Shown: positions 43,231 through 50,908 of the stretch, one piece after another
Layout: each line of letters starts with the position of its first letter
How positions within the stretch are numbered: position 1 is the first letter of the stretch
Assembly: GCF_001558155.1 (NCBI RefSeq)
Contig: NZ_LOAS01000023.1
Coordinates: 62,001 to 126,000 of the forward strand
Direction: 5' to 3'
Length of the DNA: 64,000 nucleotides
Source: Aliiruegeria sabulilitoris
GTDB lineage: Bacteria; Pseudomonadota; Alphaproteobacteria; Rhodobacterales; Rhodobacteraceae
Program-made: the position numbers and the translations under genes
Notes under the pieces: model-generated
The model's input: the letters and a program-made list of their open reading frames with translations, nothing else
The model's database searches: none
What the model was told of the DNA's origin: nothing

Positions 43231-43986
43231 TCAGATCGCGAGATATTCGGCCCGCAACTCCGCATTCTCCAGCACTTCGGCCGCGGTGCCATCAAAGACG
43301 ATGGAACCGGTATCGAGGATGACGGCGCGGTCGGCCAGTTCCAGCGCGCGCACGGCGTTCTGCTCCACGATGACGGTGGTGATGCCCTGTTCCTTGATGT
43401 GGATGAGGGTCTTCTCGATCTCGTCCACGATCACCGGGGCGAGGCCTTCATAGGGCTCGTCCAGAAGCAGCACCTTGATGTCCCGGGCCAGCGCGCGCGC
43501 GATGGCGAGCATTTGCTGTTCGCCGCCCGAAAGGGTCACGCCCTCCTGCTTGCTGCGCTCGCCAAGGCGGGGGAAGAGGTCATAGAGACGGTCGAGGCTC
43601 CAGCCGATGGGCTCGACGATCTGGGCCAGTTGCAGGTTCTCCTCCACCGTCAGGCCGGGGATGATCGAACGGTCTTCCGGCACGAGGCCGATGCCGCATT
43701 TTGCTGCCTGGTGGCTTCTCATCGTGTGCAGATGCTGGTGGTCGAGCCAGATCTCGCCATGGGTGACCTGCGGGTCGTCCATCCGCGCGATGCCGCGCAG
43801 CGTGGTCGTCTTGCCCGCGCCATTTCGGCCGAGCAGCGCCAGGATCTCGCCTTCGTGCACGTTGAAGGAAATGCCCTGGATGATGTAGCTCTCGCCGTAA
43901 TAGGCATGCATGTCATAGATCGACAGGTAAGCCGGCGCGGTTGCCGCCAGGTTGGCGTTCTTTGAAAAGTCCGGTTTGACATTCAT
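43231..43986 (-). CDS. HAAT-family ABC ATPase, LivF-like
   Basis: 251 aa. Walker A GRNGAGKTT, signature LSGGEQQML, Walker B LLLDEPYEGLAP and the switch-His position replaced by Gln in VEQNA, which is usual for LivF. Last gene of a five-gene branched-chain-amino-acid-type importer. The first 20 residues are an extension before the usual start. A dispersed-element copy lies between it and the LivG-like gene. Confidence 0.9.
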   Translation of the reverse strand: MNVKPDFSKNANLAATAPAYLSIYDMHAYYGESYIIQGISFNVHEGEILALLGRNGAGKTTTLRGIARMDDPQVTHGEIWLDHQHLHTMRSHQAAKCGIGLVPEDRSIIPGLTVEENLQLAQIVEPIGWSLDRLYDLFPRLGERSKQEGVTLSGGEQQMLAIARALARDIKVLLLDEPYEGLAPVIVDEIEKTLIHIKEQGITTVIVEQNAVRALELADRAVILDTGSIVFDGTAAEVLENAELRAEYLAI

Positions 43987-44031
43987 GAGTCAGCCTCCGA
44001 CCCGGCCGAGGCGCTCGCCGCGATCACGGGA

Positions 44032-44063
44032 GCCTCCGGCGGGGATATTTGAGAACAGATGAT
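44032..44063 (+). repeat. Dispersed intergenic element, copy 5
   Basis: Core GCCTCCGGCGGGGATATTT then GAGAACAGATGATGG. Unlike the other copies it lies inside an operon, in the 88-base gap between the LivG- and LivF-like genes and in antisense orientation to them. Confidence 0.65.
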
Positions 44064-44074
44064 GGTGCAGGCCA

Positions 44075-44830
44075 TCAGGCGGCCTCGCCAAGGTAGGCTT
44101 CGCGGACCTTGGGATTGCCACGGATGTTTTCAGGCGAATCCTCGACCAGGGGCGTGCCCTGGGCGAGCACGGTGATCCGGTCGGCGAGGCTGAACACCAC
44201 GTGCATGTCGTGCTCGATGATGGCGATGGTGATGTCACGCTTCTCCTTGATCTCCTTGAGCAGGTCGATCGTGTTGTTGGTGTCGGCGCGCGCCATGCCG
44301 GCGGTGGGCTCGTCCAGCAGCAGCAGGCGCGGCTCCTGCAGCAGGCACATTGCCATCTCCAACCGCCGCTTGTCGCCGCGCGAGAGCGAGGCGGCATGCA
44401 TGTGGATCTTGTCCTGCATGTTCACCTCGGTCAGCATCTCCTCGGCATGTGCCACGATGTCCTTTTCGGAGGCGACGCTTTCAAAGGCGTGCATCCGGAA
44501 GGAACCGTCGCGCTTGGCGAAGGCGGGGATGACCATGTTCTCGAACACGGTCAGGTCGCCGAAGATCTCGGGTGTCTGGAACACCCGGGAAATGCCCATC
44601 TGGTTGATCTCGTAGGGGGTGCGTCCCAGCACCGACTGGCCGTCGAACATGACAGAGCCGGTATCGGGGATGAGCTTGCCCACGAGGCAGTTCAGCAGGG
44701 TGGATTTGCCGGCACCGTTTGGCCCGATGATGGCGTGCACGGTGTTTTCGGCCACGGAGAGGTTCACGTCACCCAGGGCTTGCAGGCCGCCGAAGCGCTT
44801 GTTGACCCCTTTGACTTCAAGAATTCCCAT
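44075..44830 (-). CDS. HAAT-family ABC ATPase, LivG-like
   Basis: 251 aa. Walker A GPNGAGKST, Walker B LLLLDEPTAGM, switch His in IIEHDMHVVF. The signature is unusual: LSRGDKRRLEMAM instead of LSYGxQRRLEIAR, with Arg-Gly-Asp in the C-loop. Lies 13 bases after the LivM-like gene. Energises the importer together with the LivF-like ATPase. Confidence 0.9.
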   Translation of the reverse strand: MGILEVKGVNKRFGGLQALGDVNLSVAENTVHAIIGPNGAGKSTLLNCLVGKLIPDTGSVMFDGQSVLGRTPYEINQMGISRVFQTPEIFGDLTVFENMVIPAFAKRDGSFRMHAFESVASEKDIVAHAEEMLTEVNMQDKIHMHAASLSRGDKRRLEMAMCLLQEPRLLLLDEPTAGMARADTNNTIDLLKEIKEKRDITIAIIEHDMHVVFSLADRITVLAQGTPLVEDSPENIRGNPKVREAYLGEAA

Positions 44831-44843
44831 GTCTCAGGTCTCC

Positions 44844-46067
44844 TTATTCCGCCACGTGCGGGGTTTCTTTGGGGTGATGCTCGGGATCCTTCGGGTCCGC
44901 GGGCTTCTTGCCACGGTTGCGGATGAAGTTGCCGATCCGCTGACCACCCTCGACGAGGCCGCCGGGCAGGAAGGTCACCACCAGCATGAACAGGATGCCG
45001 AGCGTCAGGTGCCAGCCCTTGCCGACGAAGGGATGCACGATGAAGACCAGGAAGTCTTCCATCCCGTCGGGCATGAAGGCGAACCACTGGTGCAGCACGT
45101 TGTCGTTGATCTTCGAGAAGATGTTCTCGAAATACTTGATGAAGCCCGCGCCCAGGACCGGCCCGATGAGTGTTCCGGCACCGCCGAGGATCGTCATCAG
45201 CACGATTTCGCCAGACGCCGTCCACTGCATCCGCTCGGCGCCCGCAAGCGGGTCCATCGAGGCGAGCAGGCCACCGGCCAGGCCGGCATACATGCCCGAG
45301 ATGATGAAGGCGGCGAGCGTGTAGGGCTTGGGGTTCAGGCCCGTGTAGTTCAGGCGCTGCTGGTTCGATTTGACCGCGCGCAGCATCAGCCCGAAGGGCG
45401 ACCGGAAGAGACGGATGGACAGGTAGAACACCACCAGCATGATGGCTGCACAAAGGTAGTAGCCATTGTTGAAGGTGAACTCCCAGCCGCCCATTTTCAG
45501 CTCCAGGAAATTGTCGCGCATGGCCCAGCCGAAGAGGTGGGGCACGTCCGGCATGTTTTCGCTATGCAGGATCTGCGGATCGCCGGCATAGACCTGAAGA
45601 CCGGTTTCACCATTGGTCAGGTTGAACTTGGGGTTCGACAGGACCGAGTAGGCGAGCGCGAAGGACATCTGCGCGAAGGCAAGTGTCAGGATCGAGAAGT
45701 AGATCCCCGAGCGGCGCAGCGAGACATATCCGATCAGCACCGAGAAGAGACCCGCCATGATGACCGAGAGCAGGATGGCCGGAACGACGTTGTAGGAGAG
45801 CAGCTTGAACATCCAGACGGCGGCATAGGAGCCCACTCCTAGGAAGGCCGCGTGGCCGAAGGAGAGGTAGCCGGTGAGGCCGAACAGGATGTTGAAGCCG
45901 ATGGCGAGGATGCCGAAGATCACGAAACGCTGCATCAGGTCCGGGTAGCCGGCATTGAACTGCGCCATCGCGGAGTCGACGGGGAAGGGGTTGAGGATGA
46001 ACGGTGCAAACAGCGTCAGTATGGCGACGACGATCAGCAGCGTCATGTCCTTCTTGTTGAGACCCAT
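44844..46067 (-). CDS. HAAT-family permease, LivM-like
   Basis: 407 aa membrane protein with about ten helices; contains the family segments [19 protein letters not shown] and [22 protein letters not shown] with the permease loop near [15 protein letters not shown]. Longer than average because of an insertion of about 50 residues around positions 165-215 and a charged C-terminal tail. Starts 4 bases after the LivH-like gene. Confidence 0.9.
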   Translation of the reverse strand: MGLNKKDMTLLIVVAILTLFAPFILNPFPVDSAMAQFNAGYPDLMQRFVIFGILAIGFNILFGLTGYLSFGHAAFLGVGSYAAVWMFKLLSYNVVPAILLSVIMAGLFSVLIGYVSLRRSGIYFSILTLAFAQMSFALAYSVLSNPKFNLTNGETGLQVYAGDPQILHSENMPDVPHLFGWAMRDNFLELKMGGWEFTFNNGYYLCAAIMLVVFYLSIRLFRSPFGLMLRAVKSNQQRLNYTGLNPKPYTLAAFIISGMYAGLAGGLLASMDPLAGAERMQWTASGEIVLMTILGGAGTLIGPVLGAGFIKYFENIFSKINDNVLHQWFAFMPDGMEDFLVFIVHPFVGKGWHLTLGILFMLVVTFLPGGLVEGGQRIGNFIRNRGKKPADPKDPEHHPKETPHVAE

Positions 46068-46071
46068 GGGA

Positions 46072-47094
46072 TTAATCCTCCATCACGCCCTTGCGGCCCA
46101 TGAGGCCCCTCGGACGGGTCAACAGAACGATGATGGCGACCAGGTAGATGATGATCTGGTTGATGCCGGGAATGGTGGTGGTGGCCCAGGTGGTGGAGGC
46201 GAAGCTCTCCAAGATACCGAGCATGAAGCCAGCGAGCACGGCGCCGGGCAGGCTGCCCATGCCGCCGACCACGACCACGACGAAGCTGAGCACGAGGAAA
46301 TCCATGCCCATGTGATAGTTTGGCGGGTTGATCGGTCCGTACATCACGCCGGCAAGGCCCGCCACGGCGGCGGCGAGGCCGAACATGGTGGTGAAGCGCT
46401 TGTCGATGTCGATGCCGAGCAGGCCCACCGTCTCGCGATCCGCCATGCCGGCACGAACGACCATGCCGAAAGTGGTGAATTGCAGGAAGGAGAAGACGCC
46501 GCCGATGATCGCGATGGCGAAGAGGAAATAGACCATCCGCCAGATTGGGTAGGCGATTTCAAGCCCGAAAGCCGCGCCGATATTGACGACACCGAGAAGC
46601 GCGTCGGGCGGCGGGGTCTGGATCGGGTTGGCGCCGAAGAAATACTTGATGATTTCCTGAAGCACGATCGCGAGGCCGAAGGTCACCAGGATCTGGTCGG
46701 CATGGGGGCGCTTGTAGAAATGCTTGATCAGGCCGCGCTCCATCGCGTAGCCGACGCCGATCATGATCGGGATGGCGATGATGACCGAAAGCGGCACAGC
46801 CCAGTCGATGATTGCACCGCCGACCTCGGGTCCGAACCAGCCTTCCACATAGGGTGTCTTCACCTTCAGCGGATTGCCGAGAAAGTCCGTCTTGGTCTCG
46901 TCGATCGTCTCGAAGGAGAGCGAGAGCAGGCGTTGCAGTGTGACGGCACAGAACGCGCCGAGCATGAACAGCGCGCCATGGGCGAAGTTCACGACGCCGA
47001 GCGTGCCGAAGATGAGTGTGAGCCCGAGCGCGATCAGCGCGTAGGCGGAGCCCTTGTCGAGCCCGTTCAGAATTTGAAGTAGGATCGCGTCCAT
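46072..47094 (-). CDS. HAAT-family permease, LivH-like
   Basis: 340 aa membrane protein with about eight helices. Family start [22 protein letters not shown] followed by [14 protein letters not shown] and the loop [14 protein letters not shown] periplasmic insertion around residues 55-80 is longer than in Escherichia coli LivH. Second gene of the operon, 109 bases after the binding-protein gene. Confidence 0.92.
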   Translation of the reverse strand: MDAILLQILNGLDKGSAYALIALGLTLIFGTLGVVNFAHGALFMLGAFCAVTLQRLLSLSFETIDETKTDFLGNPLKVKTPYVEGWFGPEVGGAIIDWAVPLSVIIAIPIMIGVGYAMERGLIKHFYKRPHADQILVTFGLAIVLQEIIKYFFGANPIQTPPPDALLGVVNIGAAFGLEIAYPIWRMVYFLFAIAIIGGVFSFLQFTTFGMVVRAGMADRETVGLLGIDIDKRFTTMFGLAAAVAGLAGVMYGPINPPNYHMGMDFLVLSFVVVVVGGMGSLPGAVLAGFMLGILESFASTTWATTTIPGINQIIIYLVAIIVLLTRPRGLMGRKGVMED

Positions 47095-47159
47095 TGTTCC
47101 CGCCTGTCAGAAGTGTCAGGGGCGCCGGCGGGGATGCAGCCCCCGGGCGTCTCGTGAAT

Positions 47160-47184
47160 CCGGCCGCGCGGGATGCGCGGCCGG
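47160..47184 (-). promoter_or_regulatory. Intercistronic hairpin after the HAAT binding protein
   Basis: Perfect 10-base inverted repeat CCGGCCGCGC / GCGCGGCCGG with a 5-base loop and no T-run, 20 bases after the binding-protein stop. Probably shields the upstream message so that binding protein exceeds permease; role inferred. Confidence 0.65.
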
Positions 47185-47203
47185 TCTGTGTTGCGTGAGT
47201 GGG

Positions 47204-48553
47204 TTACGCGCCGTTGTTGCACTCGCCGAGCGAGGCCTCGTCGCCACCGAACATCGGGTGGTTCGGCGGGTAGGTGACCTGAGCGGCGGGGGTGACTTCG
47301 ACGACTTCGAGAAGGTCGAACTCGGACTGCGGGTTCTCCTTGCCCTTCACGACGAGGACGTCCTTGAAGCACTGGTGGTCTTCGGCACGGTAGAGCGTCT
47401 TGCCGTTGCCCATGCCGTCGAACTCGAAGCCTTCGAGGGCGGCGGCGACATCGCAGGGTGCGAAGGAGCCGGCGCGGGTGACGGCATCGGCATAGAGCAG
47501 GGTCTGCACGTAGCAGGTATGCGCAGCCTGGCTCGGCGGGAAGCCGTACTTCTCACCGAAGGACTTCACGAAGGCCTTGGAACCCTCATCCTGCAGCGAC
47601 CAGTGCCAGTTGGTCGAACCGACAATGCCCTTGATGTTCTCGCCGGCGCCGCGCGCCATCAGGCGGGAGAAGAGCGGAACGACGATCTCGAAGTTCTTGC
47701 CGTTCACCTGCTTCTCGCGCAGGCCGAACTGAACCGCGTTGGTCAGCGAGTTGACCATGTTGCCGCCATAGTGGTTCAGAACCAGAACGTCGGCGCCGGA
47801 GTTCAGGACCGGGGCAATGTAGGAGGAGAAGTCCGTGGAAGCCAGCGGGGTGAGAACGTTGTTCACGGTCTCCCAGCCGAGCGCCTCGGTTGCGGCTGCG
47901 ATGGATTCCTGCTGGGTCCAGCCCCAGGTGTAGTCGGCGGTCAGGTGATAGGCCTTGCGGTCATCGCCATAGAGATTCTTGAGCACCGGGGCGAGCGCCG
48001 CGCCGGACATGTAGCCGTTGAAGAAGTGACGGAAACCGTTCGCCTTGCGGTCCTTGCCGGTGGTGTCGTTGGAGTGGGTGAGACCGGCCATGAAGATGAC
48101 GCCGGCTTCCTGGCAGAGGCCCTGCACGGCGATGGCAACGCCGGAGGAGGAACCGCCGGTGATCATGATCGCGCCGTCTTTTTCGATCATCGACTTCGCG
48201 GACGCGCGGGCGGCGTCGGACTTGGTCTGGGTATCGCCGGTGACGTACTCGACCTTCTTGCCCATGATGCCGGTGCCATCCAGCGCCTTGGAAGAGAAGG
48301 TGTTCAGCATGCCGCCATCGCCGCCACCGTTCAGGTGCTCGACAGCAAGTTCATAAGCGCGAAGTTCGTCCGCACCCTCGTCCGCGTAGGGACCGGTCTG
48401 CGGTACGTTGAAGCCCAGGGTTACGCTGGAGCCGGTGGGGTTGTTGGTGACGGCGTGAGCCGCCGAGGTGAAAATGGTCGGCAGAGCCAGACCCGCGCCA
48501 GCGGCAGCGGTGGTCTTGATCGCACCCCGACGGGTAACGTTGAATTTCGACAT
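47204..48553 (-). CDS. HAAT-family substrate-binding protein, LivK-like
   Basis: 449 aa. Twin-arginine signal (TRRGAIK, hydrophobic stretch, AHA cleavage near residue 34), then a type I periplasmic-binding fold (SVTLGFNVPQTGPYADEG, ITGGSSSGVAIAVQG). It does not look like UrtA, so a urea transporter is not supported; branched-chain amino acids, amides or short-chain acids are possible. GGGAGGACTAC precedes the ATG. First gene of the operon and divergent from ScfR, which may regulate it. Confidence 0.88.
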   Translation of the reverse strand: MSKFNVTRRGAIKTTAAAGAGLALPTIFTSAAHAVTNNPTGSSVTLGFNVPQTGPYADEGADELRAYELAVEHLNGGGDGGMLNTFSSKALDGTGIMGKKVEYVTGDTQTKSDAARASAKSMIEKDGAIMITGGSSSGVAIAVQGLCQEAGVIFMAGLTHSNDTTGKDRKANGFRHFFNGYMSGAALAPVLKNLYGDDRKAYHLTADYTWGWTQQESIAAATEALGWETVNNVLTPLASTDFSSYIAPVLNSGADVLVLNHYGGNMVNSLTNAVQFGLREKQVNGKNFEIVVPLFSRLMARGAGENIKGIVGSTNWHWSLQDEGSKAFVKSFGEKYGFPPSQAAHTCYVQTLLYADAVTRAGSFAPCDVAAALEGFEFDGMGNGKTLYRAEDHQCFKDVLVVKGKENPQSEFDLLEVVEVTPAAQVTYPPNHPMFGGDEASLGECNNGA

Positions 48554-48681
48554 GTAGTCCTCCCAATGTATTTTTTGCGCCTGCGGTCCTCTACGCCGGC
48601 ACGACCCGTAGTCTACGAGTGGACACAGTATCAGGGTGCTTTGGCAAATCTGGCAACAACTCCTTTTTTATACACGATTTT

Positions 48682-48721
48682 TTTGTAAAGACTTACACAA
48701 TCCGGCGGTATATCTTGTAAA
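48682..48721. promoter_or_regulatory. TTTGTAAA / CTTGTAAA boxes between livK-like and scfR
   Basis: TTTGTAAA (48682-48689) and CTTGTAAA (48714-48721) in the AT-rich divergent region, plus a TTTGGCAAA at 48640-48648. On the minus strand the first box reads TTTACAAA, identical to one box at 32267. Candidate autoregulatory sites of ScfR. Confidence 0.35.
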
Positions 48722-48771
48722 TTAATCGTCTGCGCAGTGCAGAAAGCCCTTGGGAAGATGAGAAAAAGTTA

Positions 48772-50085
48772 ATGGCACGCAGTTCTCTGACAGGTAGCCG
48801 TATCCGCGAAAGGCGGAACATGGTGGGCCGGAAACAGGCCGATCTGGCCCGGGCTGTCGGTATTTCTCCGTCATATTTGAACCTGATCGAGCACAATCGG
48901 CGAAGAATCGGGGGTAAACTCATTAACGATATTGCGCGGGAGTTGGGCGTGGATGCCGCCGCGCTGACGGAGGGCGCGGAGGCGGAACTGCTGAACACCC
49001 TGCGCGAGGCCGCGGCGGACCATGAGCGCGCGGCGGAGGACTTGCCCAGGCTGGAGGAATTCGTCGGCCGCTTTCCCGGCTGGGCGCGGCTGCTGTCGGA
49101 TACGCGGCGGCGCGCGGTCGAGTTGGAGCACAGCGTCGAGGTGCTGTCGGACCGCATGACCCACGATCCCTTCCTGTCCACCTCGCTGCACGAGGTGATT
49201 TCCACCGTGACGGCGATCCGCTCGACGGCGACGATCCTGGCCGAGACCCGCGACATCGACCCCGAATGGCGCGACCGTTTCCACCGCAACATGGCCGAGG
49301 AGAGCGCGCGGCTGGCCGAGAGCGCCGAGGCGCTCGTGCGCTATCTCGACGACGCCAGCGCGACCGATATTGCCGGCTCCACGCCGCAGGAAGAGCTTGA
49401 CGGCTGGCTGCGGGGCAGGGGGTTTCATATCGCCGAGTTGGAACGCTCGCTGGCTCTGGAACCCGAAACCCTCGTCAATCGCAGCACCGAGTTGCAGAGC
49501 GCGGCAGCGCGCGAGATGGGGCAGAAATTCCTCGAACGCTATCGCAAGGATGCCGAGCACATGCCGCTCAAATCCTTTGCCGAAGCGGCCACTGCGACCG
49601 GGTTCGACCCCGCGGCGCTCTCCGTTCGCTTCGGTGTGGACCTGACGGCGGTATTCCGTCGGCTGGCCACGCTTCCGACCGAGCTTGTTGGGGCGGAAAT
49701 CGGTCTGGTGACCTGCGACGGCTCGGGAACGCTGACCTTCCGCAAGCCGGTCGAGGGCTTTCCCCTGCCGCGCTATTCGGCCGCCTGTCCGCTCTGGCCG
49801 CTCTACCAGGCCCTGTCCCGACCGATGGCGCCTGTCCGCCGAAGAGTGGAAATCGGCGGGCGGAACCCGCGCGGTTTCGTCGCCTATGCCGTCTGCCAGC
49901 CCGCGCAGCCTGCGGGATTCGACGGCCCGCAGGTGCTCGAAGCGGCGATGCTGATCCTGCCGCTGGAGATTGTCGGCGCAGAGATCCTCGAGCCTCCGCA
50001 GGAAGTCGGCACCTCCTGCCGCATCTGCCCGCGCGCCGTCTGCGCTGCGCGTCGGGAGCCCTCGATCATGTCAGAGGCGTTTTGA
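48772..50085 (+). CDS. ScfR-family (short-chain fatty acyl-CoA) transcriptional regulator
   Basis: 437 aa. N-terminal XRE helix-turn-helix (RERRNMVGRKQADLARAVGIS, SYLNLIEHNRRRIG), a long helical middle region, and the C-terminal ScfRs/DUF2083 domain with ACPLWPLYQALSRP and the Cys-rich end CRICPRAVCAARREPSI. The family (RamB, PccR, MccR) controls propionate, acetate or related acyl-CoA metabolism. No icl/ms, prp or pcc genes are nearby; candidates here are the divergent importer and the downstream sensor operon. Followed 77 bases later by a response regulator. Confidence 0.88.
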   Translation: MARSSLTGSRIRERRNMVGRKQADLARAVGISPSYLNLIEHNRRRIGGKLINDIARELGVDAAALTEGAEAELLNTLREAAADHERAAEDLPRLEEFVGRFPGWARLLSDTRRRAVELEHSVEVLSDRMTHDPFLSTSLHEVISTVTAIRSTATILAETRDIDPEWRDRFHRNMAEESARLAESAEALVRYLDDASATDIAGSTPQEELDGWLRGRGFHIAELERSLALEPETLVNRSTELQSAAAREMGQKFLERYRKDAEHMPLKSFAEAATATGFDPAALSVRFGVDLTAVFRRLATLPTELVGAEIGLVTCDGSGTLTFRKPVEGFPLPRYSAACPLWPLYQALSRPMAPVRRRVEIGGRNPRGFVAYAVCQPAQPAGFDGPQVLEAAMLILPLEIVGAEILEPPQEVGTSCRICPRAVCAARREPSIMSEAF

Positions 50086-50162
50086 CACCGCCACCAGAAG
50101 CGGCATAGTGTGTGCGGGCGGAAGGATCGGAGGACACTTCCGGCCTGACGGAGGGGAGCCGA

Positions 50163-50546
50163 ATGGGCAAGCGCGTATTGTTGGTCGAAGATGAGCCAAA
50201 CATCATCGAGGCCATCCGTTTCATCCTGTCACGCGACGGCTGGGTGGTAGACACCCATTCCGACGGTGCATCGGCCGTGGAAGCCGTTCTGGCCAACCCG
50301 CCTGATGTGCTCGTGCTCGACGTGATGCTTCCCGGAAAATCCGGTTTCGACATTCTCAAGGAGCTGCGCGGCGTTCCCGCGACGGGCACGCTTCCCGTTC
50401 TTATGCTGACGGCGAAGGGCCAAGGGCGCGACCGGGAACTGGCCGAGCGCTATGGTGTCAATCGCTTCATGACCAAGCCCTTTGCCAATGCCGAGGTCCT
50501 TGAGGCCGTGAACGCGCTGCTCGAGGGCGCCACGGGGGCTGCGTGA
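50163..50546 (+). CDS. Single-domain response regulator
   Basis: 127 aa consisting of one receiver domain: acidic pair Glu9-Asp10, phospho-acceptor Asp53 (LVLDVMLPGKSG), conserved Lys in MTKPFAN. There is no output domain. GAGGGGAG lies before ATG 50163. Its stop overlaps the GTG of the next gene, so it is co-translated with the small membrane protein and, two genes on, the hybrid symporter kinase, its likely partner. Confidence 0.92.
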   Translation: MGKRVLLVEDEPNIIEAIRFILSRDGWVVDTHSDGASAVEAVLANPPDVLVLDVMLPGKSGFDILKELRGVPATGTLPVLMLTAKGQGRDRELAERYGVNRFMTKPFANAEVLEAVNALLEGATGAA

Positions 50547-50905
50547 GCGGGGCGCCCGGCGGCCCGGACGGTCCGCAATCGGGACGTTTGCCGGAGCGAT
50601 GGGACAGCTGGGCCGAAATGCCCCTTGACGGGGATGATCGCAGCCGGGTGCCGCTGTTTCTCGGCCGCGAGATCTATCGCCGCCGCCGGATCATGGATGC
50701 CGCGCGGCTTCTGCCCGCCTTCGGCACAGCCCTTTTGCTGCTGCCCATGCTCTGGGCGCACGATCACGGTACGGCCGCCGGCGCGGTCTATACCTTTCTT
50801 GTCTGGTTCCTTCTGATCTTTGCCGCCGCTTTCCTGGCCCATCGCCTGTCCGAGCCGCTGCGCAAGAGCGCGCCGCCGCCCGACCCCGATGGCAGGGAGC
50901 ACTAG
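50543..50905 (+). CDS. Small two-helix membrane protein, YjcH/DUF485-like in position
   Basis: 120 aa from a GTG start that overlaps the preceding stop by four bases. A charged cytoplasmic N-terminus (to about residue 50) is followed by two membrane helices (ARLLPAFGTALLLLPML and VYTFLVWFLLIFAAAFLA). Small two-helix proteins of the DUF485 type often precede acetate/SLC5 symporters; this one occupies the same place before the SLC5-kinase, but I do not see a clear sequence match. Three bases separate it from the kinase gene. Confidence 0.75.
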   Translation: MSGAPGGPDGPQSGRLPERWDSWAEMPLDGDDRSRVPLFLGREIYRRRRIMDAARLLPAFGTALLLLPMLWAHDHGTAAGAVYTFLVWFLLIFAAAFLAHRLSEPLRKSAPPPDPDGREH

Positions 50906-50908
50906 GGT

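Noticed and set aside
43231-48553. Urea (Urt) transporter
   Set aside because: The gene order fits UrtABCDE as well as Liv, but the binding protein lacks the UrtA pattern and there are no urease genes nearby.
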